This document shows, piece by piece, positions 51,994 to 59,752 of a DNA stretch of 64,000 nt. Each line of letters begins with the position of its first letter. The first letter of the stretch is position 1. This stretch comes from Paractinoplanes ovalisporus (GTDB lineage Bacteria; Actinomycetota; Actinomycetes; Mycobacteriales; Micromonosporaceae). Under the pieces are notes generated by a model. That model made no database searches. It was not told where the DNA came from and saw nothing but the letters and a program-made list of their open reading frames with translations. The stretch covers positions 124,001 to 188,000 of the forward strand of contig NZ_JAENHP010000014.1 of NCBI RefSeq assembly GCF_016834655.1. Reading direction: 5' to 3'. Both the position numbers and the translations under genes were made by a program.

Positions 51994-52291
51994 AACGTGC
52001 TCCCCCGTGATTTGTCCTATCGAATTCGCAGCGACCGGTTTATCGGTGCCGCAACGAGGAGAACCGTATCGAGAGAACGCTCTCTCGAAGTCGCCCGTGA
52101 CCTCTGGAATTGCTGTCTGGCAGCTAATACCCACCCGGACAATTCGGACGTTGCGGTTATTGATCCAACTTTCCGTCGACGGCATTGCCGTATCGGCCGG
52201 GGTGACTGAAGATATGTCCACCGCCCGCCGTGTCCGCGCTCTTCGCGCCCGGCCGCGCCATTCCCGTGACGATCTCAGGAGGTATCCCGCC
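51994..52291. promoter_or_regulatory. divergent control region of the biosynthetic cluster
   Basis: This roughly 300-nt gap between the mini-ORF and the PheS-like gene is lower in GC than its surroundings and must hold the promoters of both operons. It contains the 20-bp palindrome annotated separately. A plus-strand ATG at 52214, in frame with the PheS-like gene, could lengthen that protein by 26 residues, but it has no ribosome site. I see no other gene in it. Confidence 0.6.
52069..52088. promoter_or_regulatory. near-perfect 20-bp palindrome, probable operator
   Basis: The arms TCGAGAGA (52069-52076) and TCTCTCGA (52081-52088) are exact inverted repeats around ACGC. The site lies 76 nt upstream of the mini-ORF ATG and about 200 nt upstream of the PheS-like start, a good position to control both operons. 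The TrmB/LuxR-like regulator encoded at 56698-57765 is the nearest candidate to bind it (inference). Confidence 0.6.
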
Positions 52292-53338
52292 GTGCCCGCA
52301 TCCCCCGAGGTGGCGACGACTCTCGAGGCGGTCCGCTCCGCCTACCGTTCCGCCCTTGGCGCGTTGCGCGACTGCCCGGGGCCGGAGCTCACCGGATGGC
52401 ACCGGGATCATCTGGGCCGGCGGTCCGCGCTGGCCGCCCTGCGGTCACGCGTGGGCGCTCTGCCCGCCGAGGACCGGGCGGCCGCCGGCCGGGCGGTCCG
52501 CCAGGCGGCCGACGATCTCGCCACGGCCCTGGCCGACCGGCGGGAGCAGACGGCGGCCGGCGATCCGGCCCCGGCCGACCGGGTCCGCCTCGACCCGACG
52601 CACATCCCGGACACCCCGCCGCCGGGCGGCCGGCATCCGGTGAGCCTGATCCTCGACGAGGCGGCCGCCCACTTCGCCGCCCTCGGCTTCGTGTTCCGCG
52701 ACGCGCCCCAGATCGAGGACGAGGCACACTGCTTCGACCTGCTGGGGGTTCCGGCCGACCATCCCACCCGCAGTCCCGCGCACACCTTCTACGCCGAGGG
52801 CGCGGCGGTCCTGCGCAGCCACACCACCGCCTCCGTGCTGCGGGTGCTGCGGACCGAACCGGCCGGGCCGGCGTCACGGTTCGTCGTGGCCGGTCCCTGC
52901 CATCGCAACAACGTGCCCAACGCGCGGTTCGTGCACCAGTTCCACCAGTTGGAGGCGGTGGCGGCCGGACCGTCCGTGCGGATGAGCGATATCAAGGGAC
53001 TGGCCACGGGTTTTGTCGACGCGGTGCTCGGCGACGGGTTCGACCCGCGGCTGCGCTTCCGCCGATTCCCGTACGTCTCGCCGGGGCTCGCGGTGGACGT
53101 CGAGTGCGCGCCGTGCGGCGCCGAGGGCTGCGGCCTGTGCCAGGGCAGCGGACGGCTGGAGATCATGAGTGGCGGGCTGCTGGCCGCCGGGGTGCTGCGC
53201 GCGGCCGGCTGGCCGGAGGACCTGCCGGTGGCGGCCCTGGCGATCTCGCTGGAACGGCTCCTCGCAGTCCGGCACGGGCTGGGCGACATCCGCCACTTCC
53301 TCCGTAACGATCTGCGCCTGCTGGCGCAGGCCCGGTGA
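52292..53338 (+). CDS. divergent PheS homologue (phenylalanyl-tRNA synthetase alpha-like)
   Basis: The product is 348 residues from GTG 52292, with AGGAGGT at 52277-52283. It aligns by eye along the whole bacterial PheS: N-terminal coiled coil, motif-2 region and C-terminus (IRHFLRNDLRLLAQ). Residues that read the amino acid look kept: His177 and Thr179 (SHTTAS), Gln219 and Glu221 (FHQLEA), Phe259 and Tyr261 (FPY). Cysteines 272, 275, 280 and 283 form a CxxC-x4-CxxC cluster seen in some PheS. Other core motifs are altered: GCGMVHP reads SGGLLAA, EPSAEVD reads SPGLAVD and motif 3 GMGMER reads AISLER (317-322). It may be a resistant synthetase or one with a new job. Confidence 0.85.
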   Translation: MPASPEVATTLEAVRSAYRSALGALRDCPGPELTGWHRDHLGRRSALAALRSRVGALPAEDRAAAGRAVRQAADDLATALADRREQTAAGDPAPADRVRLDPTHIPDTPPPGGRHPVSLILDEAAAHFAALGFVFRDAPQIEDEAHCFDLLGVPADHPTRSPAHTFYAEGAAVLRSHTTASVLRVLRTEPAGPASRFVVAGPCHRNNVPNARFVHQFHQLEAVAAGPSVRMSDIKGLATGFVDAVLGDGFDPRLRFRRFPYVSPGLAVDVECAPCGAEGCGLCQGSGRLEIMSGGLLAAGVLRAAGWPEDLPVAALAISLERLLAVRHGLGDIRHFLRNDLRLLAQAR

Positions 53339-53351
53339 AAGAGGAGACATC

Positions 53352-55631
53352 ATGCGTGTACCGCTCTCGTGGCTCAACGAGTTTCTGAGCAAGCCCGTGA
53401 CCGTGCGGGAGGCCGACGACCTGCTCGGCACCGCCGGCATGGCGATCACCCGGGTCGACGTGCCGGGGTGGCGCAGCCCGCGGATCGTCGCGGGACGTCT
53501 CGGGGAGGAACGCGACGGGACGACATTCGCGGCCCTCCCGGCACCGGAGCCCGTGCGGCTGCCCGCCGGCGCCCGTCCCGCGCCGGGCAGCATGGTGGCG
53601 GTCGCGCTGCCCGGGGCCCGGCTTTACGCCCCTGGTTCCGCGGGGACGGCCCACGGGCTCGACATCGTCCCCGCCCCGGCCCGCGACGGTGACCCGGTCG
53701 GGCTGGTGTGCACGCCGGCCGGGCTGGGGCTGGGCCCGTCCGGTACGGCCATCGTCCTGCCGCCCGCAACCGCACCCGGCACTCCCGTCGCCGCGGCCCT
53801 CGACCCGGCGCCGGCGTCGGTGGCCGATGACATCCTGCATCTGACCGTGCCCACCGAACTCGCCGACTGCGACGGCCTGTGGGGTCTCGCCGGGGAGATC
53901 GCCCAGCGCGACCGCGACCGCCACCGGGTGACACCGCACGGCGAACCGGGCCCGCACGGCGACGGCGACACCATCCGGCTCTCCGTCGACGGTTGCGGGT
54001 GGACGGTCTGCGCGGCGATCCTGCCTGGGGGCGCGGCCGAGCGGATGCCGGATCTGCTCCGCGACCGGCTGCGGCTGACCGGCCTGGACGACGACGATCC
54101 GGTGACCGGTGCGGTGCGCGTCGCCGCTTACGAGTTCGGGGTACGACTGGTCACGGTGGAGCTGTCGGCGGCCGGGCCGGTCGACGTCACCGTGGGCGGG
54201 GATCAAGCAGTCCGGACCGGTCCCGCCGTACGGTGGCCGGCCGAGCTCGCGGTACACGTCGCCGCCCGTACGCCCGAAAACACCGCGCCCCCGCGCCTGC
54301 TCGTCCTCGCCGCCGCCCGCACCGAGGTGTCCGCCGACGGCGACCGGTGCGACCGGGCCGTCCACCGGGTCGCCGCGCTGCTCGCGCCCGGCCGCCCACC
54401 GGTCCGGGCGACCACCGAGGGTCCCGCGGCCCCGCGCCACGAGATCCTGGTCGATGTCGCCGACACTGGTTCGCGCCTCGGCCTGCCGCTGTCCACCGAC
54501 GAGTGCGCACGCCTTCTGACCGGACGCGGGCTGACGGTCCGGGCCGCGGGCCCCAACCGCCTGGTGGTCGCGATCCCGGCGCACCGCACCGATCTGCGCA
54601 CCCGGCCGGATCTGATCGCGGAGATCGTCCGGCTCACCGGTTACCGCGCGCTGCCGGGAACTGTGCCGGGCGACCCGGTGCCGCCACCGCGCGACGACCG
54701 GTCCGCCCGGAGCCGGGCCGCGCGTGACGCCGCGGTCGCACACGGGTTCCAGGAGGTGGTCACGCCGATGGTGATCGACGCGGACGCACCTGTCCGGACC
54801 TCCGCCCTGCACCTGCACCGGGGCGGGAGCCGGACCGGGCGCATCGTCCGGCGCAGCCTGCTGCCCGGCCTGGCCGCCGTCGCGGCGGCCCAGACCGGCC
54901 GGCGCGGCCGGCACCTCGACCTCGTCGAGACCGGCGCCGTGGTTCTCCCCGAAGCCGGCGATCACCGGGAACGGCCCCAGCTCGCGGTGGTCCGGGCCCT
55001 GCCGGAAGGATCCGGACCGGACGCCGCCGAGACGGCGTTGCATCAGGTCGGAGCGGCCGTCCGGTCGGCGGCACGCGCCGCGGGCGTGCCCGTTCTGACA
55101 GTCCGGGCCGCCGAACGGGCACTGTATCGGCCCGGCACAGCGGTCGAGTTCGTCGCGGCGGGCCGCTGTGCCGGGTGGATGGGCCTGCTGGCCGGGTCCG
55201 CGCTCGGGGTACCGGGGACCTGGACGTTCGCCGCGGCCGAGGTCGACCTCGTCGCGCTGCTGGCCGATCCGGCCGTTCATCGCCGGCTGGTCGCACCCCC
55301 GGCCCAGCGGACCATCGAGACCGACGTCAACCTGCTCGTACCGGACGAGGTCCCAGCCGCCGAGCTGGCCGGACTGCTGCGTGCGGGGCCGGCCGCCCTT
55401 CGCCGCGCGGGCATCGTCGACGTCTACCGGGACGCGCGCCTGCCCGACGGGCATCGCAGGGTGACCGTACGGCTGGAGGTCGCCTCGGACTGGCGTCCGG
55501 TCACCCGGCAGGAGGCGGCGGCCGCCTGCGACGAGGCGATCTCGGCGATGACGGAGCTCGGTGTCCGGCGCTGGACGCCACCGCAGGAACAGAGCACACA
55601 GGACAACAACAGAAACGGTGTGATCCGATGA
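53352..55631 (+). CDS. divergent PheT homologue (phenylalanyl-tRNA synthetase beta-like)
   Basis: The product is 759 residues from ATG 53352 with GAGGAG upstream, 13 nt after the PheS-like gene. The start MRVPLSWLNEFLSKPVTVRE is the standard PheT N-terminus, and the length is near that of normal PheT (about 790-830). A tRNA-binding OB-like region comes first, with APGSAGTAHGLDIVPAP, and B5-like helices follow (LGLPLSTDECARLLTGRGLT; IPAHRTDLRTRPDLIAEIVR). A degenerate synthetase-like core has GFQEVVTPMVIDADAP and RRSLLPGLAAVAAAQTGRRG. The end has the FDX-ACB anticodon-binding domain (ETDVNLLVPDEVPAAELAGL; IVDVYRDARLPDGHRRVTVR). Because both subunits are kept, the pair probably still forms the alpha2-beta2 enzyme. 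Confidence 0.88.
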   Translation: MRVPLSWLNEFLSKPVTVREADDLLGTAGMAITRVDVPGWRSPRIVAGRLGEERDGTTFAALPAPEPVRLPAGARPAPGSMVAVALPGARLYAPGSAGTAHGLDIVPAPARDGDPVGLVCTPAGLGLGPSGTAIVLPPATAPGTPVAAALDPAPASVADDILHLTVPTELADCDGLWGLAGEIAQRDRDRHRVTPHGEPGPHGDGDTIRLSVDGCGWTVCAAILPGGAAERMPDLLRDRLRLTGLDDDDPVTGAVRVAAYEFGVRLVTVELSAAGPVDVTVGGDQAVRTGPAVRWPAELAVHVAARTPENTAPPRLLVLAAARTEVSADGDRCDRAVHRVAALLAPGRPPVRATTEGPAAPRHEILVDVADTGSRLGLPLSTDECARLLTGRGLTVRAAGPNRLVVAIPAHRTDLRTRPDLIAEIVRLTGYRALPGTVPGDPVPPPRDDRSARSRAARDAAVAHGFQEVVTPMVIDADAPVRTSALHLHRGGSRTGRIVRRSLLPGLAAVAAAQTGRRGRHLDLVETGAVVLPEAGDHRERPQLAVVRALPEGSGPDAAETALHQVGAAVRSAARAAGVPVLTVRAAERALYRPGTAVEFVAAGRCAGWMGLLAGSALGVPGTWTFAAAEVDLVALLADPAVHRRLVAPPAQRTIETDVNLLVPDEVPAAELAGLLRAGPAALRRAGIVDVYRDARLPDGHRRVTVRLEVASDWRPVTRQEAAAACDEAISAMTELGVRRWTPPQEQSTQDNNRNGVIR

Positions 55632-56569
55632 CAACAACCAAGGTCGATCTGCGCATCTTCGTGGAGCCCCAGCAGGGCGCGAGCTACGCGACGCAGCTGG
55701 AGGCGGCGCAGCTGAGCGAGGATCTGGGGTTCGGCGGTTTCTTCCGCTCGGACCACTACCTCGCCGTGGGCGCGGTCGACGGCCGGCCCGGGCCGAGCGA
55801 CGCCTGGACCACCCTCGCCGGTCTGGCCCGGGAGACCCGTTCGATCCGGCTGGGCACCCTGGTGTCACCGGTGACCCTGCGATCGCCGGGACCGCTCGCG
55901 ATGCAGGTCGCCCAGGTGGACGAGATGGCCGGCGGCCGGATCGAGCTGGGACTGGGCACGGGCTGGTACGCCGAGGAGCACACCGCCTGGGGCCTGCCGT
56001 TTCCGGAGCGGCGCTTCGACCTGCTCGAGGAACAGCTCGAGGTGATCACCGGGATCTGGCGTACCCCGGAGGGCGAGCGGTTCACCCACACCGGGAAGCA
56101 CTACGAGCTGGTGAACTGCCCGGCGTTGCCGAAGCCGAGCCAGCGCCCCGGTCCCCCGATCATCGTCGGCGGCAAGGGCGTGCGGCGTACCCCGGAGCTG
56201 GCGGCCCGGTACGCCGACGAGTTCAACATCGGCTTCGTCCGCCCGGACCAGGCGCGCGAGCAGTTCGACCGGGTCCGCGCGGCGTGCACGGCGATCGGCC
56301 GCGACCCGGGCGAGCTGACGTACTCGATCGCTCTGGTCGCGTGCTGCGGCAGCAGTGATGCGGAGGTGGCGGCCCGGGCGCGGTCGATCGACCGCGGGGT
56401 AGCGGAAGTTCGGGCAACCGGGCTCGGCGGATCGCCCGCGGAGATCGTCGACAAGATCGGCCGCTATGCCGAGGCGGGTGTGCAGCGCATCTACTTGCAG
56501 GTCCTGAACATGGCCGATTGCGACCACCTCGAACTCCTCGGCCACCAAGTCCTGGGACGGTTGGATTAA
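55628..56569 (+). CDS. LLM class F420- or flavin-dependent oxidoreductase
   Basis: This 313-residue TIM-barrel protein overlaps the PheT-like stop (ATGA). TQLEAAQLSEDLGFGGFFRS and DHYLAVG at the first strands, IRLGTLVSPVTLRSPGPLAM and RIELGLGTGWYAEEHTAWGL are standard luciferase-like monooxygenase blocks; KPSQRPGPPIIVGGKGVRRT follows. Actinobacterial members mostly use F420. It probably reduces or oxidises an intermediate of the cluster and ends the plus-strand operon. Confidence 0.9.
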   Translation: MTTTKVDLRIFVEPQQGASYATQLEAAQLSEDLGFGGFFRSDHYLAVGAVDGRPGPSDAWTTLAGLARETRSIRLGTLVSPVTLRSPGPLAMQVAQVDEMAGGRIELGLGTGWYAEEHTAWGLPFPERRFDLLEEQLEVITGIWRTPEGERFTHTGKHYELVNCPALPKPSQRPGPPIIVGGKGVRRTPELAARYADEFNIGFVRPDQAREQFDRVRAACTAIGRDPGELTYSIALVACCGSSDAEVAARARSIDRGVAEVRATGLGGSPAEIVDKIGRYAEAGVQRIYLQVLNMADCDHLELLGHQVLGRLD

Positions 56570-56620
56570 CCGTTTCATCTATCGAGGGGAAATCGATCGG
56601 GGTTGCGGGTGATGAAGATT

Positions 56621-56664
56621 ACCGGCTAGATTTCGAGCCGGTTGGCGATGCGGCCCGCCGCATC
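56621..56664 (+). promoter_or_regulatory. two inverted repeats in the leader of the LuxR-like regulator
   Basis: ACCGGCT (56621-56627) pairs with AGCCGGT (56636-56642). Next to it, GATGCGGC (56647-56654) pairs with GCCGCATC (56657-56664) around two bases. They lie 34-77 nt before the TTG start of the regulator and about 50 nt after the LLM gene. They could end the upstream operon or be operators for the regulator. Confidence 0.5.
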
Positions 56665-56697
56665 TGCACAACTGCGCTTGCTTCTCGGGGGAGAACA

Positions 56698-57765
56698 TTG
56701 CATGAGTCACCCAACATTCCCGCATTGGATGACCTCGCCATTGCCGCGTACCAATGCGTTCTGCAGACGGGAAGGCGCGACAACGAAGCCCTGATCAGGG
56801 CCCACGACGTTTCCGCGGCCGCTGCGGCCACCGCATTCTCCACTTTGGAGACATTGCATCTGATCGAGCGGGTGAACGACACGACGTGGGTCGCGGCGAA
56901 CCCGGATCTCGCCATCGGCAGCCTCGTGACGCCGATGGAGGTCCAGAGCCGGCGGCTCGCCGAGATGGCCGAGCAGCTGCGCACCCAGGTGCGCACGCTG
57001 GTCCCGCTGCACGCCGCCCACCGCGATCCGACGGAGAACGAGTTCGCGACCGTGCTCGACGGCCGCGCGGTGAACCGGCTGATCGAGGTCGAGGCCGACC
57101 GCTGCGCCGAGGAGGTGCTCGCGCTGCAGCCCGGCGGGGGCCGTCCGGTCGAACGTCTTGCCCAGGCGCAGAAGCGCGACCTGGGGCTGCTGCGCCGGGG
57201 CGCCCAGTTACGCACGGTGTACCAGCACGGATCGCGCTACCACCTGCCGACATCCGGCTACGTGGAGACGCTCACCCGGGCGGGCGCCGATTTCCGTACG
57301 GTCGACGAGATCCCGGACCGGATGCTGCTGTTCGACCGCCGGGTCTGCTTCCTGCCGATGCGGTGGCGCACCGATCCGGACGACGTTCCGAATGGCGACG
57401 CGCAACCGGAAACGGGAAGTGGCGCAATTGTTATCCGCCAGCCTTCGCTTATCTCGTTCCTGGTGAAGATGTTTCACGTCACCTGGGACCGGGCGGAACC
57501 ATTCCAACCGCACAGTCCACAGCCGGATAAAATCTCCGACCAGGTGAAGAACGCCATTCTGCAACTCATGGCCACCGGCGCCAAGGACGAAGTCATCGCC
57601 CGCCGCCTCGGCTTCTCGGTGCGCACCTGCCGCCGGCACATCTCCGAGGTGATGCAGAGCCTCGGCGCGGACAGCCGGTTCCAGGCCGGCGTGCAGGCTC
57701 AGAGCCAGATGATGGTGCATCCCCGGCCCCGCGCCGATCACGCCCGGGTGTCCGATTCGGAGTGA
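56698..57765 (+). CDS. TrmB/LuxR-like transcriptional regulator
   Basis: The product is 355 residues from TTG 56698 after GGGGGAG, chosen because similarity to regulators begins just after it; an upstream in-frame start cannot be excluded. The N-terminal part, DDLAIAAYQCVLQTGRRDNE and STLETLHLIERVNDTTWVAA, is a TrmB-like winged helix, followed by a helical stretch (SRRLAEMAEQLRTQVRTLVP). The C-terminal LuxR HTH is LMATGAKDEVIARRLGFSVR and TCRRHISEVMQSLGADSRFQ. The middle resembles a PLD-like or effector-sensing domain with GRAVNRLIEVEADRC. It is the only regulator inside the cluster and its probable pathway-specific control. Codon bias is weaker near 57390-57500. Confidence 0.8.
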   Translation: MHESPNIPALDDLAIAAYQCVLQTGRRDNEALIRAHDVSAAAAATAFSTLETLHLIERVNDTTWVAANPDLAIGSLVTPMEVQSRRLAEMAEQLRTQVRTLVPLHAAHRDPTENEFATVLDGRAVNRLIEVEADRCAEEVLALQPGGGRPVERLAQAQKRDLGLLRRGAQLRTVYQHGSRYHLPTSGYVETLTRAGADFRTVDEIPDRMLLFDRRVCFLPMRWRTDPDDVPNGDAQPETGSGAIVIRQPSLISFLVKMFHVTWDRAEPFQPHSPQPDKISDQVKNAILQLMATGAKDEVIARRLGFSVRTCRRHISEVMQSLGADSRFQAGVQAQSQMMVHPRPRADHARVSDSE

Positions 57766-57832
57766 TTCGTAGGCCTGGCGATGACGTGCCACGCCGGTTG
57801 TCCCACCCGGAGATCCCTGGTTCGCACCGACC

Positions 57833-57860
57833 GCCGTGCCCCCTAATGAGTGGGCACGGC
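57833..57860 (+). terminator. 9-bp stem-loop between regulator and ABC genes
   Basis: GCCGTGCCC (57833-57841) pairs with GGGCACGGC (57852-57860) around CCTAATGAGT, about 70 nt after the regulator stop and 48 nt before the first ABC gene. It may end the regulator transcript or act as an operator of the exporter operon. Confidence 0.5.
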
Positions 57861-57907
57861 CGGGCGTAATGCCGGCGCGGGCACACCGGAGCGAAAGGTG
57901 ACAAGAC

Positions 57908-59752
57908 ATGACAGCGGCCGAGGGCAGAACCGGCGGCCACGGATCCCTTGCCTGGCAAGGGATCCGTCTCCTGGCGGCGGCGGTGCGGGCCGAACCCGCC
58001 TGCTTCGCCGGCGCCGTCGCGGGCAGCGCGCTGTACGCCGGCATGACGATCGCCTCGGCGTGGGCCCTGGGCAACGCCGTCGACGAGGTGCTGCTGCCGG
58101 CGGCCCGTGACGGTGGCCCGGCCGGAGCCGCACTCGCCGGGCTGTGCTGGCTGCTGACCGCGATCGCGCTGCTGAAGGTGCTGGGTTTTGTCGCCCGCGA
58201 ATACCTCGCCGGTGTCCTGCACTTCCGCGTCGAGGCCGCCATGCAACGCCGGCTCATCCGCCGGTACAGCCACCTCCCGCTCGCCTGGCACCAGCGCAAC
58301 CCGGCCGGTGACCTGCTGTCCACGATCAACGCCGACGTCTCCACCACCTGGCAGGCGCTCTACCTGCTGCCCTCGGCGTTGAGCGCGGTCTTCATGCTCG
58401 CCCTCGGGCTGGGCGACATGCTCGCCACCGATGTGAGCCTGGCCGTCGTGGGATTTGTGCTGTTCGCCCTGGTGCTCGGCTTCAGCCTGGTCTACGAGCG
58501 CTACGCCGGCCCCCTGGTCGCCCGGGCCCAGCATCTGCGCGGCGACCTCAGCGCCGTGACCCACGAGAGTGTCGACGGGGCGCTGGTGGTCAAGGCGCTC
58601 GGCCGTGAGGATCACGAGACCCGCCGGTTCGCCGAGTCCGTCGACCGGCTCCGGCACGCCAACGTCGCCGCCGGGCGGATCCGCTCCCTCTACGACCCGG
58701 TCATGGAGGCGCTGCCCAACATCGCCATGCTGACCGTGCTGCTGATCGGCGCGGTCCGGGTGTCCTCCGGCGACGCCCGCGCCGGTGACGTGGTGCACGT
58801 GGCCTACCTCATCGCGGTGCTGGCGTTCCCGGTCCTGTCGATCGGCTGGATCCTCGGCGAGTTCCCGGTCAACGCCACGGCCTACCAGCGGGTCCGCCGG
58901 GTGCTCGAGGCCGACGGCGAACTGACGTACGGCCCGGAGCAGGCACACGACGGCGGACACGCGACGCTGACCGCCGACCGGGTCGGCTACACCTATCCCG
59001 GCGCGGACACGGCAACCCTGCGCGACGTTGCGCTGACCCTGCGGCCGGGCCGCACGGTCGCCCTCGTCGGCCCGACCGGATGTGGCAAGTCCACGCTGGT
59101 CTCGCTGATCGGCCGGCTGGCCGACCCGGACCACGGCACGATCACCCTGGACGGGCAGGACCTGCGGTCGTACGCCCGAGGCGCGGTGGCCGAGCGAATC
59201 TCCGTCGTGCCGCAGCAGACCTTCCTGTTCAAGGACACGGTGCGCGGCAACGTGGCGCTGGACCGGCCGACGAGCGACGCCGACATCTGGGCGGCGCTGC
59301 ACACCGCGCAGGCCGACAGTTTTGTCCGCGACCTGCCCGACGGCCTGGACTCGGCGGTCGGCGAACGCGGGACCACCCTCTCCGGCGGTCAGCGGCAGCG
59401 GCTGGCGATCGTCCGCGCCCTGATCCGTCGTCCCGGCCTGCTCGTCCTGGACGATGCCACCTCCGCGATCGACCCGCGGGTCGAGGCAGCCATCCTGGGC
59501 GGACTCGCCGAGTCCGCCGGGATGACCACGCTCGTGGTGACGCATCGGGTCGCCACCATCGCCCTGGCCGACGAGGTCGTCTACATGGAGGAGGGCCGCG
59601 TCGTCGCCACCGGCGAACACGAGAGCCTGCTGCGCGACTGCGCCGGCTACCGCGAGCTGATCACGGCCTATCAACGCGACCGCGAGGAACGTTCCGGGGC
59701 GACCCCGTCGAACCCGGCGTCGCCCGAGTTCGAGGAGGTGTCGGGCCGATGA
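57908..59752 (+). CDS. ABC exporter half-transporter, first subunit
   Basis: The 614-residue protein joins six predicted membrane helices (for example FAGAVAGSALYAGMTIASAW and MLALGLGDMLATDVSLAVV) to one ATPase domain. Walker A is GPTGCGKSTLVS, the signature is LSGGQRQRLAI and the switch His is in TLVVTHRVA. In the Walker B segment LLVLDDATSAID, the usual catalytic Glu is Asp. This is the pattern of the degenerate-site subunit in heterodimeric exporters such as BmrC or TM287. It pairs with the next gene, which it overlaps by 4 nt, and probably exports the cluster product. Confidence 0.92.
   Translation: MTAAEGRTGGHGSLAWQGIRLLAAAVRAEPACFAGAVAGSALYAGMTIASAWALGNAVDEVLLPAARDGGPAGAALAGLCWLLTAIALLKVLGFVAREYLAGVLHFRVEAAMQRRLIRRYSHLPLAWHQRNPAGDLLSTINADVSTTWQALYLLPSALSAVFMLALGLGDMLATDVSLAVVGFVLFALVLGFSLVYERYAGPLVARAQHLRGDLSAVTHESVDGALVVKALGREDHETRRFAESVDRLRHANVAAGRIRSLYDPVMEALPNIAMLTVLLIGAVRVSSGDARAGDVVHVAYLIAVLAFPVLSIGWILGEFPVNATAYQRVRRVLEADGELTYGPEQAHDGGHATLTADRVGYTYPGADTATLRDVALTLRPGRTVALVGPTGCGKSTLVSLIGRLADPDHGTITLDGQDLRSYARGAVAERISVVPQQTFLFKDTVRGNVALDRPTSDADIWAALHTAQADSFVRDLPDGLDSAVGERGTTLSGGQRQRLAIVRALIRRPGLLVLDDATSAIDPRVEAAILGGLAESAGMTTLVVTHRVATIALADEVVYMEEGRVVATGEHESLLRDCAGYRELITAYQRDREERSGATPSNPASPEFEEVSGR

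Noticed and set aside
51994..52221. Upstream extension of the mini-ORF to an ATG at 52221 (105 residues in total).
   Set aside because: It runs through the control region, including the palindrome, has weaker codon bias and no ribosome site; the strong site is at the inner ATG 51993.
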